From NCBI RefSeq assembly GCF_000379925.1, contig NZ_KB904204.1, positions 22,942 to 86,941 on the forward strand: a stretch of DNA of 64,000 nt, in the 5' to 3' direction. Each line of letters begins with the position of its first letter. The stretch's first letter is position 1. Below, piece by piece: positions 45,829 through 54,317 of the stretch. Below the pieces are notes generated by a model. It was not told the DNA's origin, did no database searches, and saw nothing but the letters and a program-made list of their open reading frames with translations. The position numbers were made by a program, and so were the translations under genes. This DNA comes from Porphyromonas levii DSM 23370 (GTDB lineage Bacteria > Bacteroidota > Bacteroidia > Bacteroidales > Porphyromonadaceae).

Positions 45829-45973
45829 TTGACCTTCCTCTATACAGGGCATGACCATTTAATATATACTAACCACTCCATTTGATATATATTAATTCAC
45901 CCAATTAGTATATATTAAATGGGGTGATTAGTATATATTAAATGGTCATGGGGTATAGTGAGAGCGGTCAACG
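45829..45973. repeat. Array D: 23-bp-period palindromic tandem array within a larger inverted repeat
   Basis: Four AT-rich dyads of the TTAGTATATATTAA type are centred at 45865.5, 45888.5, 45911.5 and 45934.5, exactly 23 bp apart. The outer two read ATGACCATTTAATATATACT and its near complement, so the two halves mirror each other. The symmetry extends outward through CTATAC/GTATAG to GGTTGACC (about 45830) and GGTCAAC (about 45966). It lies in the 890-bp divergent gap between padR and the gene at 46460. Confidence 0.8.
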
Positions 45974-46086
45974 AGTAGGGCTGAAAGATTTATCTCCACT
46001 ACTAGCATCGTTTTTTCCTAGATTAAGTTGACCTTTTTTCGAGGCGAACCAACTATCTACTTCCCCTTATGCTCAAAGGGTTTACT

Positions 46087-46150
46087 GATGCGTTGACTAC
46101 CACGTCCTAATTTACTTGACTATGCGCACTAAGTAGTTGACTATTCAATA
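46087..46150. repeat. Short TTGACTA direct repeats
   Basis: TTGACTA occurs at 46093, 46116 and 46137 (spacings 23 and 21 bp). Related GTTGAC/GTCAAC words occur at about 45831, 45966 and 46027 in the same gap. Confidence 0.4.
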
Positions 46151-46298
46151 AGCCCCCAACCCCCTAAAGGGGGCTTTAAGCGTTATATGGGCTACACAAG
46201 TCCGACGCCCGCGAGGTCGCAGGGGGTGTAGGGCCATACATTGTACACAAGGCATCGCTTCGCTTACCCTCTACCTATTGAATAGCCGCTCATAGCGG
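46140..46298. repeat. C-rich dispersed repeat flanked by a 10-bp inverted repeat
   Basis: CTATTCAATA (46141-46150) and TATTGAATAG (46276-46285) are inverted repeats around 125 bp. Just inside the left arm lies a C-rich/G-rich word (about 46146-46177) whose reverse complement begins AAAGCCCCCTTTAGGGGG and recurs near 63412. A small CCGCT/AGCGG hairpin follows the right arm. The rest of the 45570-46459 gap has no gene that I can see. Confidence 0.5.
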
Positions 46299-46398
46299 GG
46301 GTGCACCAGATATAATCTTGCTGCCTATTACCTGCACTGATAGCCTTTCTCCACAGCGAGATGAGCGACCGGCACACACGCACTCCACAAAATATGTG

Positions 46399-46406
46399 TA
46401 TATTTG
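46399..46406 (+). promoter_or_regulatory. -7 box of the 46460 gene
   Basis: TATATTTG fits TAnnTTTG, 54 bp before the ATG. No -33 TTTG at standard spacing. Confidence 0.5.
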
Positions 46407-46459
46407 CGGGTGATGCCTTTGGTAAAGGAGGTATGAACTAAGACGAAGATATTAGACTC

Positions 46460-47656
46460 ATGATTTGGGATATCAAAAAGAAGGTGAGGAGAGTAGCTCG
46501 TTACTTCGATAGTGACGACTCAGACCAAGGACTTAAGCTGGTACGTGTAACTACGAAAGACCAGCTGAAGGAGTTTATACAATTCAAACTAGATCTTTAC
46601 AAAGATAATCCCTACTTCGTCCCTGACCTCACCAACGACGAAATAAGTGCGCTCTCCAAAGAAGGCAATCCCGCATTTGAGTTTTGCGAGGCGGAGCTAT
46701 TCATGGTCTACAGAGGGCTAGAGGTAGTTGGGCGTATTGCAGCGATTATTAACCACAGAGCCAATAAGGCGTGGAACGAGAATAGAGCTCGCTTTGGCTG
46801 GGTAGAGTTTATCGATGATAACCAAGTGGTAGATATGCTCTTCGATGCCGCAGAGGAGTGGGCACGTATGCGGGGATGCACAGAAATACACGGACCTATG
46901 GGCTTTACCGACCTCGACAAGGAGGGGATGTTGATAGAGGGTTTTGACCAGATGGGGACAATGACAACCATTTACAACTATCCCTACTACCCACGCCAAG
47001 TAGAGCGCAGAGGCTATACCAAGGATACCGATTGGATGGAGTACAAGATATACATTCCCAAACTGGTACCCGAAAAGCATGCGCGCATGAGTCAAATTGT
47101 CCAGGATAGGTATGGCCTTAGGCTACTCAAGTTTGACGATAGAGATGTCCTCGTACAGCAGTACGGCAAGGCTATCTTCCAATTGTACAACGAAGCCTAT
47201 GCCAAGCTCTATGGATTCTCTCCGCTCAATTCCGAGCAGATAGATATGGCAATCAAGCAATACCTACCGCTGATCAATCTCGACTTTATCAACCTAGTGG
47301 TAACAGAGCAGGGCGAGGTCGTTGGTTTCGGTATCACCCTGCCAAGTATTGCCAAAGCGCTACAAAAGACAGGTGGCAAGCTCTTCCCTACAGGCTTTGT
47401 ACACCTCCTCAAAGCGCTCAAAGCCAAGCGCACCGAAGTGGTGGAGCTGTTACTCATTGGGGTGAAGCCTGAGTATCAGAATAAAGGGGTCAATGCTCTG
47501 ATATTTGAGGACCTCATCAAGGTTATGAACAAGTACCAAGTGAAGTATGCTGAAAGCAACCCCGAGCTGGAGACCAACCTCAGCGTGATGCTCCAGTGGA
47601 ACTACTTCAAGAAGGTACACCACAAGAGGCGTAGGGCTTACGTAAAGGAATTGTAA
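46460..47656 (+). CDS. GNAT-fold N-acetyltransferase-like protein
   Basis: A 398-residue cytoplasmic protein with two GNAT-like halves. The N-terminal half has FKLDLYKDNPYFVPDL and VGRIAAIINHRANK; the C-terminal half has VVGFGITLPS and the acetyl-CoA-type region ELLLIGVKPEYQNKGVNALIF. EIHGPMGFTDLDKEGMLIEGF is a hallmark of this uncharacterised Bacteroidota family. Substrate unknown. It has its own promoter, and a hairpin lies between it and parE. Confidence 0.78.
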   Translation: MIWDIKKKVRRVARYFDSDDSDQGLKLVRVTTKDQLKEFIQFKLDLYKDNPYFVPDLTNDEISALSKEGNPAFEFCEAELFMVYRGLEVVGRIAAIINHRANKAWNENRARFGWVEFIDDNQVVDMLFDAAEEWARMRGCTEIHGPMGFTDLDKEGMLIEGFDQMGTMTTIYNYPYYPRQVERRGYTKDTDWMEYKIYIPKLVPEKHARMSQIVQDRYGLRLLKFDDRDVLVQQYGKAIFQLYNEAYAKLYGFSPLNSEQIDMAIKQYLPLINLDFINLVVTEQGEVVGFGITLPSIAKALQKTGGKLFPTGFVHLLKALKAKRTEVVELLLIGVKPEYQNKGVNALIFEDLIKVMNKYQVKYAESNPELETNLSVMLQWNYFKKVHHKRRRAYVKEL

Positions 47657-47670
47657 AACAATAATAGATA

Positions 47671-47695
47671 GAGGTGTGGGCACTATCCACACCTC
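47671..47695 (+). terminator. Hairpin between the GNAT-like gene and parE
   Basis: GAGGTGTGG (47671-47679) pairs with CCACACCTC (47687-47695) around a 7-nt loop. There is no T-run after it, so it may be only a weak terminator or a processing or leader hairpin for parE. Confidence 0.45.
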
Positions 47696-47716
47696 GTGCT
47701 ATAGGATAAGGAGTAT

Positions 47717-49612
47717 ATGGCGATAAATAGTGACGACGAACTAGTAAGGAACCCAGAGGAGGAGGCGACCCAAACCGTCTATAAAGATGAAAAGGTGGTC
47801 ACCCTCGACCCTATGGAGCATATCAGGCTCAGACCGGGTATGTACATAGGCAAGCTGGGCGATGGCACCTCGAAGGACGACGGTATCTACGTCCTCCTCA
47901 AAGAGGTAGTCGACAACTCTATCGACGAGTACACGATGGGCTTCGGTCGCCAGATACAGATCACAATAGACGAAGAGGAGATGCGCCACGTGGTGGTGCG
48001 CGACTTCGGTAGGGGTATTCCACAAGGCTCGCTAGTAAAAGCAGTGGGCACGATGAATACTGGCGCCAAGTACGATAGCGAGGTATTCAAAAAGGTAGTA
48101 GGGCTCAATGGCGTAGGACTCAAGGCTGTAAATGCACTGAGCGTACGCATGGAGGTGACCTCCTACAGGGAGGGAAAGGGCAAGAGAGTCGTCTTTGAGC
48201 GAGGCAAGCTGGTGGAGGATGCCGAGCTATTCGATACCGAGGAGAAAGATGGCACGAAGGTAGACTTCCTGCCCGATGAGCTCCTCTTCCGCAACTACCG
48301 CTATCAGATGGAGTACATACAGGAAATGCTCCGCATGTATGCCTACCTACAGCCAGGACTGAAGCTGACCCTAAATGGCAAGAGCTATGTCTCCAAAAAT
48401 GGCTTGATGGATCTCTTGGAGGAGAACATGACAAGTGAGCCCCTCTACCCTATCATACACTTTACCGGCAAGGATATAGAGGTGGCGATTACCCACTCTA
48501 CTCAGTACGGTGAGGAGTATTACTCCTTTGTCAATGGTCAGAATACCATCCATGGCGGTACCCACCTCTCCGCCTACAAAGAGGCAATAGGAAGGGTGGT
48601 TCGAGACTTCTTTCAGAAGAACTTCGACTACAATGATATCCGCTCTGGTATCACTGCTGCCATCAGTATAAGGATACAAGAGCCGCTCTTCGAGAGCCAA
48701 ACCAAGACCAAGCTAGGGTCGAAGGAGATAGAGGAAGGTGGTACCACCATCCAAAAGTTTGTTGGTGATTTCCTCAAGAGCAACCTAGACGACTATCTGC
48801 ATATCCACGCAGAGACAGCCGAGGCACTACTGAAAAAGGTGCAGGAGAATGAACGGGAGCGGAAAGCGCTTGCGGGAGTATCCAAAGCGGCAAAGGAGCG
48901 GGCAAAGAAGGCATCGATACACAATAAGAAGCTGCGCGATTGTTCACAGCACTACAATGACCCCAAGGCCGAGCTTGCGGAGCAGACCCAGATATTTATT
49001 ACCGAGGGTCTATCGGCGAGTGGAAGTATTACCCAAAGCCGCAACGCAGACTACCAAGCGGTCTTTTCGCTCCGAGGAAAACCCCTCAATTGCTATGGGC
49101 TAAAGAAGGAAGTGGTCTACGAAAATGAGGAGTTCAACCTCCTTCAAGCAGCGCTCAATATTGAGGACGGTATGGACAACCTCAGGTACCACAAGGTAAT
49201 TGTGGCTACCGATGCCGATGTCGATGGCATGCACATTAGGCTTCTTATTATTACATTCTTCCTGAGGTTCTTCCCCGACCTCGTAAGACAAAACCATGTA
49301 TTCATCCTCCAGACCCCTCTATTCAGAGTACGCGATAAGAAGGATGCCACTACCATCTACTGTTACGACGAAGCAGAGCGAGACAGCGCCATGAAGAAGC
49401 TCGGGAAGGGCTGTACGGTCACACGCTTCAAAGGTCTTGGAGAGATCCGACCCGAGGAGTTCAAGGAGTTTATCGGTGATAATATCCGCCTCGACCCTGT
49501 AACCATGAAGAAGGAGGACAACGTACAGGAACTCCTAAAGTTCTACATGGGTAGTAATACCCCCGACCGTCAGGAATTCATTGTACAGAACCTAGAGCCA
49601 GAGGAAGTATGA
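47717..49612 (+). CDS. parE: DNA topoisomerase IV subunit B
   Basis: A 631-residue type IIA topoisomerase ATPase/Toprim subunit that decatenates chromosomes with ParC. GHKL ATPase motifs: EVVDNSIDEYTMG (Mg-ATP Asn), DFGRGIP and GLNGVGLKAVNALS. The Toprim domain shows FITEGLSASGSI (catalytic Glu) and ATDADVDGMHIR. The form TEGLSASGS in place of EGDSAGGS is usual for Bacteroidota ParE. parC is not in the window. The stop overlaps the coaD ATG by 4 bp. Confidence 0.93.
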   Translation: MAINSDDELVRNPEEEATQTVYKDEKVVTLDPMEHIRLRPGMYIGKLGDGTSKDDGIYVLLKEVVDNSIDEYTMGFGRQIQITIDEEEMRHVVVRDFGRGIPQGSLVKAVGTMNTGAKYDSEVFKKVVGLNGVGLKAVNALSVRMEVTSYREGKGKRVVFERGKLVEDAELFDTEEKDGTKVDFLPDELLFRNYRYQMEYIQEMLRMYAYLQPGLKLTLNGKSYVSKNGLMDLLEENMTSEPLYPIIHFTGKDIEVAITHSTQYGEEYYSFVNGQNTIHGGTHLSAYKEAIGRVVRDFFQKNFDYNDIRSGITAAISIRIQEPLFESQTKTKLGSKEIEEGGTTIQKFVGDFLKSNLDDYLHIHAETAEALLKKVQENERERKALAGVSKAAKERAKKASIHNKKLRDCSQHYNDPKAELAEQTQIFITEGLSASGSITQSRNADYQAVFSLRGKPLNCYGLKKEVVYENEEFNLLQAALNIEDGMDNLRYHKVIVATDADVDGMHIRLLIITFFLRFFPDLVRQNHVFILQTPLFRVRDKKDATTIYCYDEAERDSAMKKLGKGCTVTRFKGLGEIRPEEFKEFIGDNIRLDPVTMKKEDNVQELLKFYMGSNTPDRQEFIVQNLEPEEV

Positions 49613-50076
49613 AAGAGCGACGAATAGGTGTATATGCGGGGAGCTTCGACCCCTTCACGATTGGGCACGCCAATATTGTTCGGCGGGCACTAGAGGTGGT
49701 GGACGAACTTCATATCGTGTTGGGGCATAATATACAGAAGCACTCCTTCCACACTGTAGATGATAGGTTGGAGGATATCAGAGGGCTTTATGCCGACAAC
49801 CCTCGTATCGTGGTGGTGTCGCACCAAGGGATTATTGCCCAGTATGCCAGCCAACATGATGCCATACTCATACGAGGGCTACGCAACGTAGCAGACCTAG
49901 AGAGCGAACGAGCTATGGCTGAGGTCAATAAAGAGCGCTTCGGAGTGGAGACCTTTTGCCTCTTCTCGGAGAGCAAATACAGCTACGTAAGCAGCTCTCT
50001 CGTACGTGAGCTTGCTGCCTTTGGAGAAGATTATTCGGAATATATTCCTAAAAGAGAAGAGATATATGGCTATTAA
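49609..50076 (+). CDS. coaD: Phosphopantetheine adenylyltransferase
   Basis: A 155-residue nucleotidyltransferase, the fourth step of coenzyme A synthesis. The adenylyl-transfer motif is YAGSFDPFTIGHANIV (T/HxGH), with RGLRNVADLESE for substrate binding and the C-terminal YSYVSSSLVRELAAFG (ISSTxVR variant). It overlaps parE by 4 bp and ybeY by 11 bp, so translation is tightly coupled. Confidence 0.96.
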   Translation: MKERRIGVYAGSFDPFTIGHANIVRRALEVVDELHIVLGHNIQKHSFHTVDDRLEDIRGLYADNPRIVVVSHQGIIAQYASQHDAILIRGLRNVADLESERAMAEVNKERFGVETFCLFSESKYSYVSSSLVRELAAFGEDYSEYIPKREEIYGY

Positions 50077-50509
50077 TTACTACTCAGATGGTGTGACGAT
50101 TCCTCAGTTTAGGAGGAGAGCAGTAAACGCTTGGATAAAGGATGTAGCTGCTGTGTATGGCTACGAGGTAGGCGATATAACCTATCAATTCTGTAATAAC
50201 GAGCGTATTCTGGAGATCAATAAGCAGTACCTTCTGCACGACTACTACACGGATATTATCACCTTCGACCAGACGAGAGATAACCTCCTCTTTGCCGACA
50301 TCGTGATTAGCCTAGAGATGGTCGAGGATAATGCTAAGGAGCTAGGCGAACCTTTCGAGCGCGAGCTTCTGAGAGTGATTATCCATGGCGTGCTCCACAT
50401 GTGCCAATTTGATGATCAGACGGAGGAGCAAGAAGCTGAGATGCGTGCCGCAGAGGAGAATGCCCTAGCCATGCTTCCTGCCGACCTATCTGAAGTGTGG
50501 CGTAAGTAA
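50066..50509 (+). CDS. ybeY: Endoribonuclease YbeY
   Basis: A 147-residue rRNA maturation and quality-control endoribonuclease. The zinc motif is IIHGVLHMCQFDDQTEEQE: the first two His are present, and the third ligand of HGxLHLxGYDH is Asp here, as in other Bacteroidota as I recall them. YYTDIITFDQ and ADIVIS are also typical. I take ATG 50066 (MAINYYSDG) rather than the open frame from 50006, which lies wholly inside coaD. A DUF4271 gene follows after 15 bp. Confidence 0.93.
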   Translation: MAINYYSDGVTIPQFRRRAVNAWIKDVAAVYGYEVGDITYQFCNNERILEINKQYLLHDYYTDIITFDQTRDNLLFADIVISLEMVEDNAKELGEPFERELLRVIIHGVLHMCQFDDQTEEQEAEMRAAEENALAMLPADLSEVWRK

Positions 50510-50524
50510 CCTCGGCAACAGAGT

Positions 50525-51142
50525 ATGAATAACTGGCCGCTCTTTGAGCAGCGCTATGCCCCCGAAACCCTTCCCCAAGCACCGGGCTACCAGGACACCT
50601 TGGTAGCCCTCCTCTTAGTAATGCTCCTCATTGGCGCTATATTCTGGGGGCTTCGGAAGCGATATATCCACAAACAAGTATCAGCCACAAGAGGTGTATT
50701 CAGTGTCTATGCCGTGCTTCAGTCCATCGTCGTTATAGGACTGATCTATGCCAATACGCTCGGCACTAGTGACGCCTATTGGCGAGCGGCAGGCGAGGGT
50801 CTACTCTTGGGCTTAAGCTACTTCACGTTCAATACACTCCTCTACGGCATCTCGTGGTATACCTTCGGTACCAAAGAATATATCACTCAATGGTTTGGGA
50901 AGTACTTTACTATCTGGAGCGTCCTCGGCTTTGCCCTAATCCTCCCATTAATTATCTCCATCAACCTTTCAGAGTTCGAGTCGCTCTTTTTTGTGCTATT
51001 TGCCATCATCTATTTACTCTTTAGAGTTACCCTACTCGTCATTAGTCTGACTACTTTTCCGAAGCTACGCAAATACCCTTTGCATATTATTTTGTATCTT
51101 TGCACCTGCGAAATAGCTCCACTGCTATTTCTCCTAGTGTAA
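50525..51142 (+). CDS. DUF4271 membrane protein
   Basis: A 205-residue protein with about five or six membrane segments, recognisable as DUF4271 by its size, its place just before hemD and features such as ETLPQAPGYQDTL and YTFGTKEYITQWFGKYFTIWSVLG. Function unknown; the family is restricted to Bacteroidota. The hemD promoter -7 box lies inside its 3' end at 51095-51102. Confidence 0.75.
   Translation: MNNWPLFEQRYAPETLPQAPGYQDTLVALLLVMLLIGAIFWGLRKRYIHKQVSATRGVFSVYAVLQSIVVIGLIYANTLGTSDAYWRAAGEGLLLGLSYFTFNTLLYGISWYTFGTKEYITQWFGKYFTIWSVLGFALILPLIISINLSEFESLFFVLFAIIYLLFRVTLLVISLTTFPKLRKYPLHIILYLCTCEIAPLLFLLV
51095..51102 (+). promoter_or_regulatory. -7 box of hemD promoter
   Basis: TATCTTTG inside the end of the DUF4271 gene, 65 bp before the hemD ATG. 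Confidence 0.5.
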
Positions 51143-51167
51143 CTGATATTTAGTAGATATATTTAAG

Positions 51168-51932
51168 ATGTCTAAAACAATTAAGCGGATATTGGTATCT
51201 CAACCCAAGCCAGCTAATTCGAAGTCTCCCTATTTTCAGTTGGCTGAAGAAACGGGAGTCGAGATTGACTTCAAACAACTCTTTAGCATAGTCCCTGTAA
51301 GTGCTCGCGAGTTTCGCGATCAGAAGGTAGACATTCTCGGACACACGGGAGTAGTCCTCAACTCGCGCACTATAGCAGACCACTTCTTCCAATTGGTAAA
51401 GGAGCTTAGAGTGGAACTTCCTGAAGACTACAAGTACTTCTGTAGCTCAGAGGTCATCGCCACCTACCTCCAGAAGCACATCACCGTGAGGAAGCGCAAG
51501 GTATTCTTCCCTGAGAAGAGTGGCAATATTCCTGATCTAGCTGCCCTTATCCACAAATATAATAAGGAGCGCTACTTCATTCCCACGATAGAGGGCGTTA
51601 GCGAACAACACCTATCCGACCTCGATGAGCAGAGCATCAACTTCACCTCCGCAGTGATGAGTAGGATTGTGTACACGCCTGTGACCAAAGAAGAGATAGA
51701 TAGCTACGACTTGCTCATCTTCTTTAGCCCCAATGGCGTACAGTCTCTATTTGCGAGCATCCCCGACTACACCCAAGGCGACCAGCTAGTAGGCTGTCTG
51801 GGTGAAGGCACTCTCAGGTCACTTGAGGAGGCCAACATCAAGGTCGTTATGGCGGTACCAAATAAGGACTTTACCAGTATCAATGCTGCGCTCGACCACT
51901 TGGTGAAGTCGAGGCTCAAGAAACACGTCTAG
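51168..51932 (+). CDS. hemD: Uroporphyrinogen-III synthase
   Basis: A 254-residue HemD-type protein with two Rossmann-like lobes: VSQPKPANSKSPYFQLAEETG at the start, VVLNSRTIADHFF, and YDLLIFFSPNGVQSLFASIPDY in the C-terminal lobe. It cyclises hydroxymethylbilane in tetrapyrrole synthesis. No other haem gene is in the window; P. gingivalis relatives have partial pathways. rnpA starts 4 bp after its stop. Confidence 0.85.
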   Translation: MSKTIKRILVSQPKPANSKSPYFQLAEETGVEIDFKQLFSIVPVSAREFRDQKVDILGHTGVVLNSRTIADHFFQLVKELRVELPEDYKYFCSSEVIATYLQKHITVRKRKVFFPEKSGNIPDLAALIHKYNKERYFIPTIEGVSEQHLSDLDEQSINFTSAVMSRIVYTPVTKEEIDSYDLLIFFSPNGVQSLFASIPDYTQGDQLVGCLGEGTLRSLEEANIKVVMAVPNKDFTSINAALDHLVKSRLKKHV

Positions 51933-51936
51933 AGCT

Positions 51937-52332
51937 ATGCTTAGGCATACACTCGGTAAAGAGGAAAGAATCTACCTCCGGAGCGAATTGCAGCAGCTAT
52001 TCGCTTCGAGAGGTAGCTTCGTTTGTTACCCCTTCCGAGTCATCTACCACCAGCTAACCCGCCAAGAAGAGCACCTCAAGATGATGGTCTCTGTACCCAA
52101 GAGGCGACTTAAAAGAGCGGTCGATCGTAATCGAATCAAGCGACTAACCCGTGAGGCTTTTCGTCTCCATAAAGAGGAGTTGCTAGACCATCTACCTGCC
52201 GAGCACACCCTACTCATCGGATACATCTATGTCGGCGAGGGCGTGAAAGGGCACAAGTCGGTAACACGAGGTGTAACCGAAGCCCTCACCAAGTTATCCA
52301 AACTGTACGATGAAGGTGCTCAAGTGGATTAA
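51937..52332 (+). CDS. rnpA: Ribonuclease P protein component
   Basis: A 131-residue RNase P protein that helps the RNA subunit cut tRNA 5' leaders. The RNR signature is [22 protein letters not shown]. Starts with the typical [22 protein letters not shown] region. The gene overlaps yidD by 23 bp. The rnpA-yidD pair is conserved, though rpmH is absent here, as in other Bacteroidota. Confidence 0.95.
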   Translation: MLRHTLGKEERIYLRSELQQLFASRGSFVCYPFRVIYHQLTRQEEHLKMMVSVPKRRLKRAVDRNRIKRLTREAFRLHKEELLDHLPAEHTLLIGYIYVGEGVKGHKSVTRGVTEALTKLSKLYDEGAQVD

Positions 52333-52549
52333 AGGGCTAATCGTGTGGCTCCTACTACAGCCGATATACCTCTACCAGAAGTATATCTCGCCCATGCTCC
52401 CCCCCTCTTGCCGTTTCACGCCTACCTGCAGTACCTACGCTGTGGAGTCACTCAAGAAGCACGGCCCTATCAAGGGGCTACTCCTAGCTATTTGGCGTAT
52501 CCTTCGCTGCAACCCATGGGGCGGCAGTGGCTATGACCCTGTACCCTGA
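52310..52549 (+). CDS. yidD: YidD membrane protein insertion efficiency factor
   Basis: A 79-residue amphipathic protein: [20 protein letters not shown] with conserved CxFxPTCSxYA ([15 protein letters not shown]) and the C-terminal [14 protein letters not shown] motif. It helps YidC insert proteins into the inner membrane. Overlaps rnpA by 23 bp, and its stop overlaps the next ATG by 1 bp (TGATG). Confidence 0.95.
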   Translation: MKVLKWIKGLIVWLLLQPIYLYQKYISPMLPPSCRFTPTCSTYAVESLKKHGPIKGLLLAIWRILRCNPWGGSGYDPVP

Positions 52550-53184
52550 TGAAGTACCTAGACTTTCATACCCATGCCTCGGGCTGTGAAAAATATACAG
52601 ACGATAGTACGGTACTTGTCGTACAGTCCCTACACCTACTGGAACCCCTACACCCCCGTGCCGACTATGCTACCCTAGGCGTACACCCTATGCTACCAGG
52701 AGCGTCCGATGTACTACAGAGGTATCAAGCCGAGCCCCAAGCGCTACTCCAAGAGTGGCAAGACCGCATAGAGAGTAGCCCTACCCCCATCATCGCCCTT
52801 GGCGAATGTGGATGGGATCATCGTGCCCCACTATCGCTCAAGCAGCAAGACCTACTCGTGGACTTCCACATAGTGCTCTCCCAAGCACGCCATCTCCCTA
52901 TCGTTTTTCATATCGTTGGGGGCTGGCATCACCTATTGCGTAAGCACAGAGCAGCCACCACCCCTTGGTGCGTTCACGGCTTTAGGGGCAAACCGCAGCT
53001 TGCTCAGCAGCTTGCAGACGCAGGCATCTTCCTTAGTCTCCACCCATTAGCCCCCACTCCACCCCTACACGATTACTTCCTCGAGACAGATGAATCCCCC
53101 TTCACTATCCAAGACCATTATCAGGCGAGAGGTGCCGACAGGCAAGAGAAGTTTAACCTTTTTTCCAAACTATTTCTCCACTAG
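52549..53184 (+). CDS. TatD-family metal-dependent hydrolase
   Basis: A 211-residue TatD-like protein: N-terminal metal motif FHTH, ALGECGWDHRAP (metal Glu), VFHIVGGWHH and VHGFRGKPQLAQQL, and the late Asp motif ETDESPF. TatD proteins are 3'-5' DNA exonucleases or related deoxyribonucleases. At 211 residues it is shorter than E. coli TatD (260), as is common for the Bacteroidota form. Confidence 0.87.
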   Translation: MKYLDFHTHASGCEKYTDDSTVLVVQSLHLLEPLHPRADYATLGVHPMLPGASDVLQRYQAEPQALLQEWQDRIESSPTPIIALGECGWDHRAPLSLKQQDLLVDFHIVLSQARHLPIVFHIVGGWHHLLRKHRAATTPWCVHGFRGKPQLAQQLADAGIFLSLHPLAPTPPLHDYFLETDESPFTIQDHYQARGADRQEKFNLFSKLFLH

Positions 53185-53200
53185 TCTCACCTAATTAGTG

Positions 53201-53208
53201 TACATTTG
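53201..53208 (+). promoter_or_regulatory. -7 box of YtxH gene
   Basis: TACATTTG fits TAnnTTTG, 55 bp before the ATG at 53263. Confidence 0.5.
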
Positions 53209-53262
53209 TGGTGTGGGAGGGGTTATGACTAGTGTATAATACAGACAAAAGCAGAAAAGATT

Positions 53263-53652
53263 ATGAGAAGTAATGATGGAGTAAAAGTACTTGTAGGCAT
53301 AGCAATCGGTGCAGCAATTGGTGCAGCACTCGCCTATTTTTCAGATAGCCAGAAGCGCAATCAGTTTATCGACGACGTTTCAGACTACGGTGGGAAGATG
53401 AAGAGCAATGTCAAGGATGCCTACTACGATGGCAAGATTCGCGCTCGTAAGGCTAAGCGTGACCTCTCTAGGTACATGGCTGATGTCAAAGACGAAGCTG
53501 GTACGCTCTACGATGACATGCTCAGTTCGGCTAAAGGACTTGGCAAGAAAGCCAAGAATAGCGTAGAGGAGCTTGTAGACCTCACAGAGGAGGAGCTTGC
53601 AGACCTTAAGGATGCTGCACGCGAGGAGGCTGAGAAGCTAGCACGCAACTAA
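53263..53652 (+). CDS. YtxH-domain protein
   Basis: A 129-residue protein with a Gly/Ala-rich N-terminal membrane segment (VLVGIAIGAAIGAALAYFSDS) typical of YtxH (PF12732), followed by a highly charged helical region. YtxH proteins are linked to general stress in other phyla. It has its own promoter and is followed by an intrinsic terminator. The next two genes (holin-like and basic protein) form a typical envelope-stress cluster with it. Confidence 0.85.
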   Translation: MRSNDGVKVLVGIAIGAAIGAALAYFSDSQKRNQFIDDVSDYGGKMKSNVKDAYYDGKIRARKAKRDLSRYMADVKDEAGTLYDDMLSSAKGLGKKAKNSVEELVDLTEEELADLKDAAREEAEKLARN

Positions 53653-53711
53653 CTAGCCAATGATTGTGACCGAGGTCTTATAGCACCCGATGTCACACAC
53701 AACTAATGTTC

Positions 53712-53772
53712 AAGGTGGGTGGCTCGAGGAGCTCTGTAGCAATACGGAGTTGCAGAGTCGCCCACCTTTTTT
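53712..53772 (+). terminator. Terminator after YtxH gene
   Basis: AAGGTGGGTGGCTC (53712-53725) pairs with GAGTCGCCCACCTT (53755-53768), allowing GT and one mismatch, and is followed by TTTT. An inner GAGCTC/GCAGAG loop lies between the arms. Confidence 0.8.
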
Positions 53773-53804
53773 ATCCACTCAGAGACAAAACACAAGATAT
53801 AGTT

Positions 53805-54317
53805 ATGCCATTGACCAATATTAAAGAGGTTTTCGACGAGATCAAACAAGACCTCACGGATTACCTTCAAGTCAAAGGCGATATCCTAAAGCTCAAAGCA
53901 GCCGAAAAGGGTTCGCTCATAGTCGCCAAGACCATTTATACATCCATACTAGCTGTGCTCGGTATCTTTGCTGGCTCTATTGCACTCATCACAGCTATCT
54001 TTGCCATCGCCCTCCTTTTCATAGAGAGCGACACAGATCCGTTCATCACCGTAAGGGCACTCACCTTTGGTGCACTCTGCCTCCTCGGACTCTTCCTACT
54101 TATCATCCTTATCCTACTCGCCGTAAAGAGCAGTTTCCTCAGCAGCATAGAGCTAGGCATGATCAATAAGGTGATAGACCAGCAGGAGCAGCAAGAGCGT
54201 AGCCTCAATGCCAAAGAGCTTAGCGCAATAGCCGATAAGCAGCTTGCAGACCCATCGGAACTACGCCAGAGACCGGAGGATATTGCACCAACTAATAGAG
54301 AGGAGGAAAGCCTATGA
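53805..54317 (+). CDS. Phage-holin-family (DUF1469-type) membrane protein
   Basis: A 170-residue protein with an N-terminal amphipathic helix (IKEVFDEIKQDLTDYLQVKG) and two membrane segments (about 45-70 and 80-110), matching the Phage_holin_3_6/DUF1469 family. Despite the name these are chromosomal envelope proteins. I take ATG 53805 because the frame upstream crosses the terminator. The stop overlaps the next ATG (ATGA). Confidence 0.82.
   Translation: MPLTNIKEVFDEIKQDLTDYLQVKGDILKLKAAEKGSLIVAKTIYTSILAVLGIFAGSIALITAIFAIALLFIESDTDPFITVRALTFGALCLLGLFLLIILILLAVKSSFLSSIELGMINKVIDQQEQQERSLNAKELSAIADKQLADPSELRQRPEDIAPTNREEESL

Noticed and set aside
49000..49040. ParE Toprim motif TEGLSASGS as a damaged active site
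   Set aside because: The catalytic Glu and the later DADVDG are intact, and this form is normal for Bacteroidota ParE.
50380..50430. YbeY third metal ligand His replaced by Asp
   Set aside because: Not reported as a finding, because relatives in the phylum also deviate here as far as I recall, and Asp can bind zinc.
53805..54317. Prophage remnant suggested by the holin-family protein
   Set aside because: The neighbours are chromosomal envelope genes; DUF1469-type holin-like proteins are ordinary chromosomal genes.
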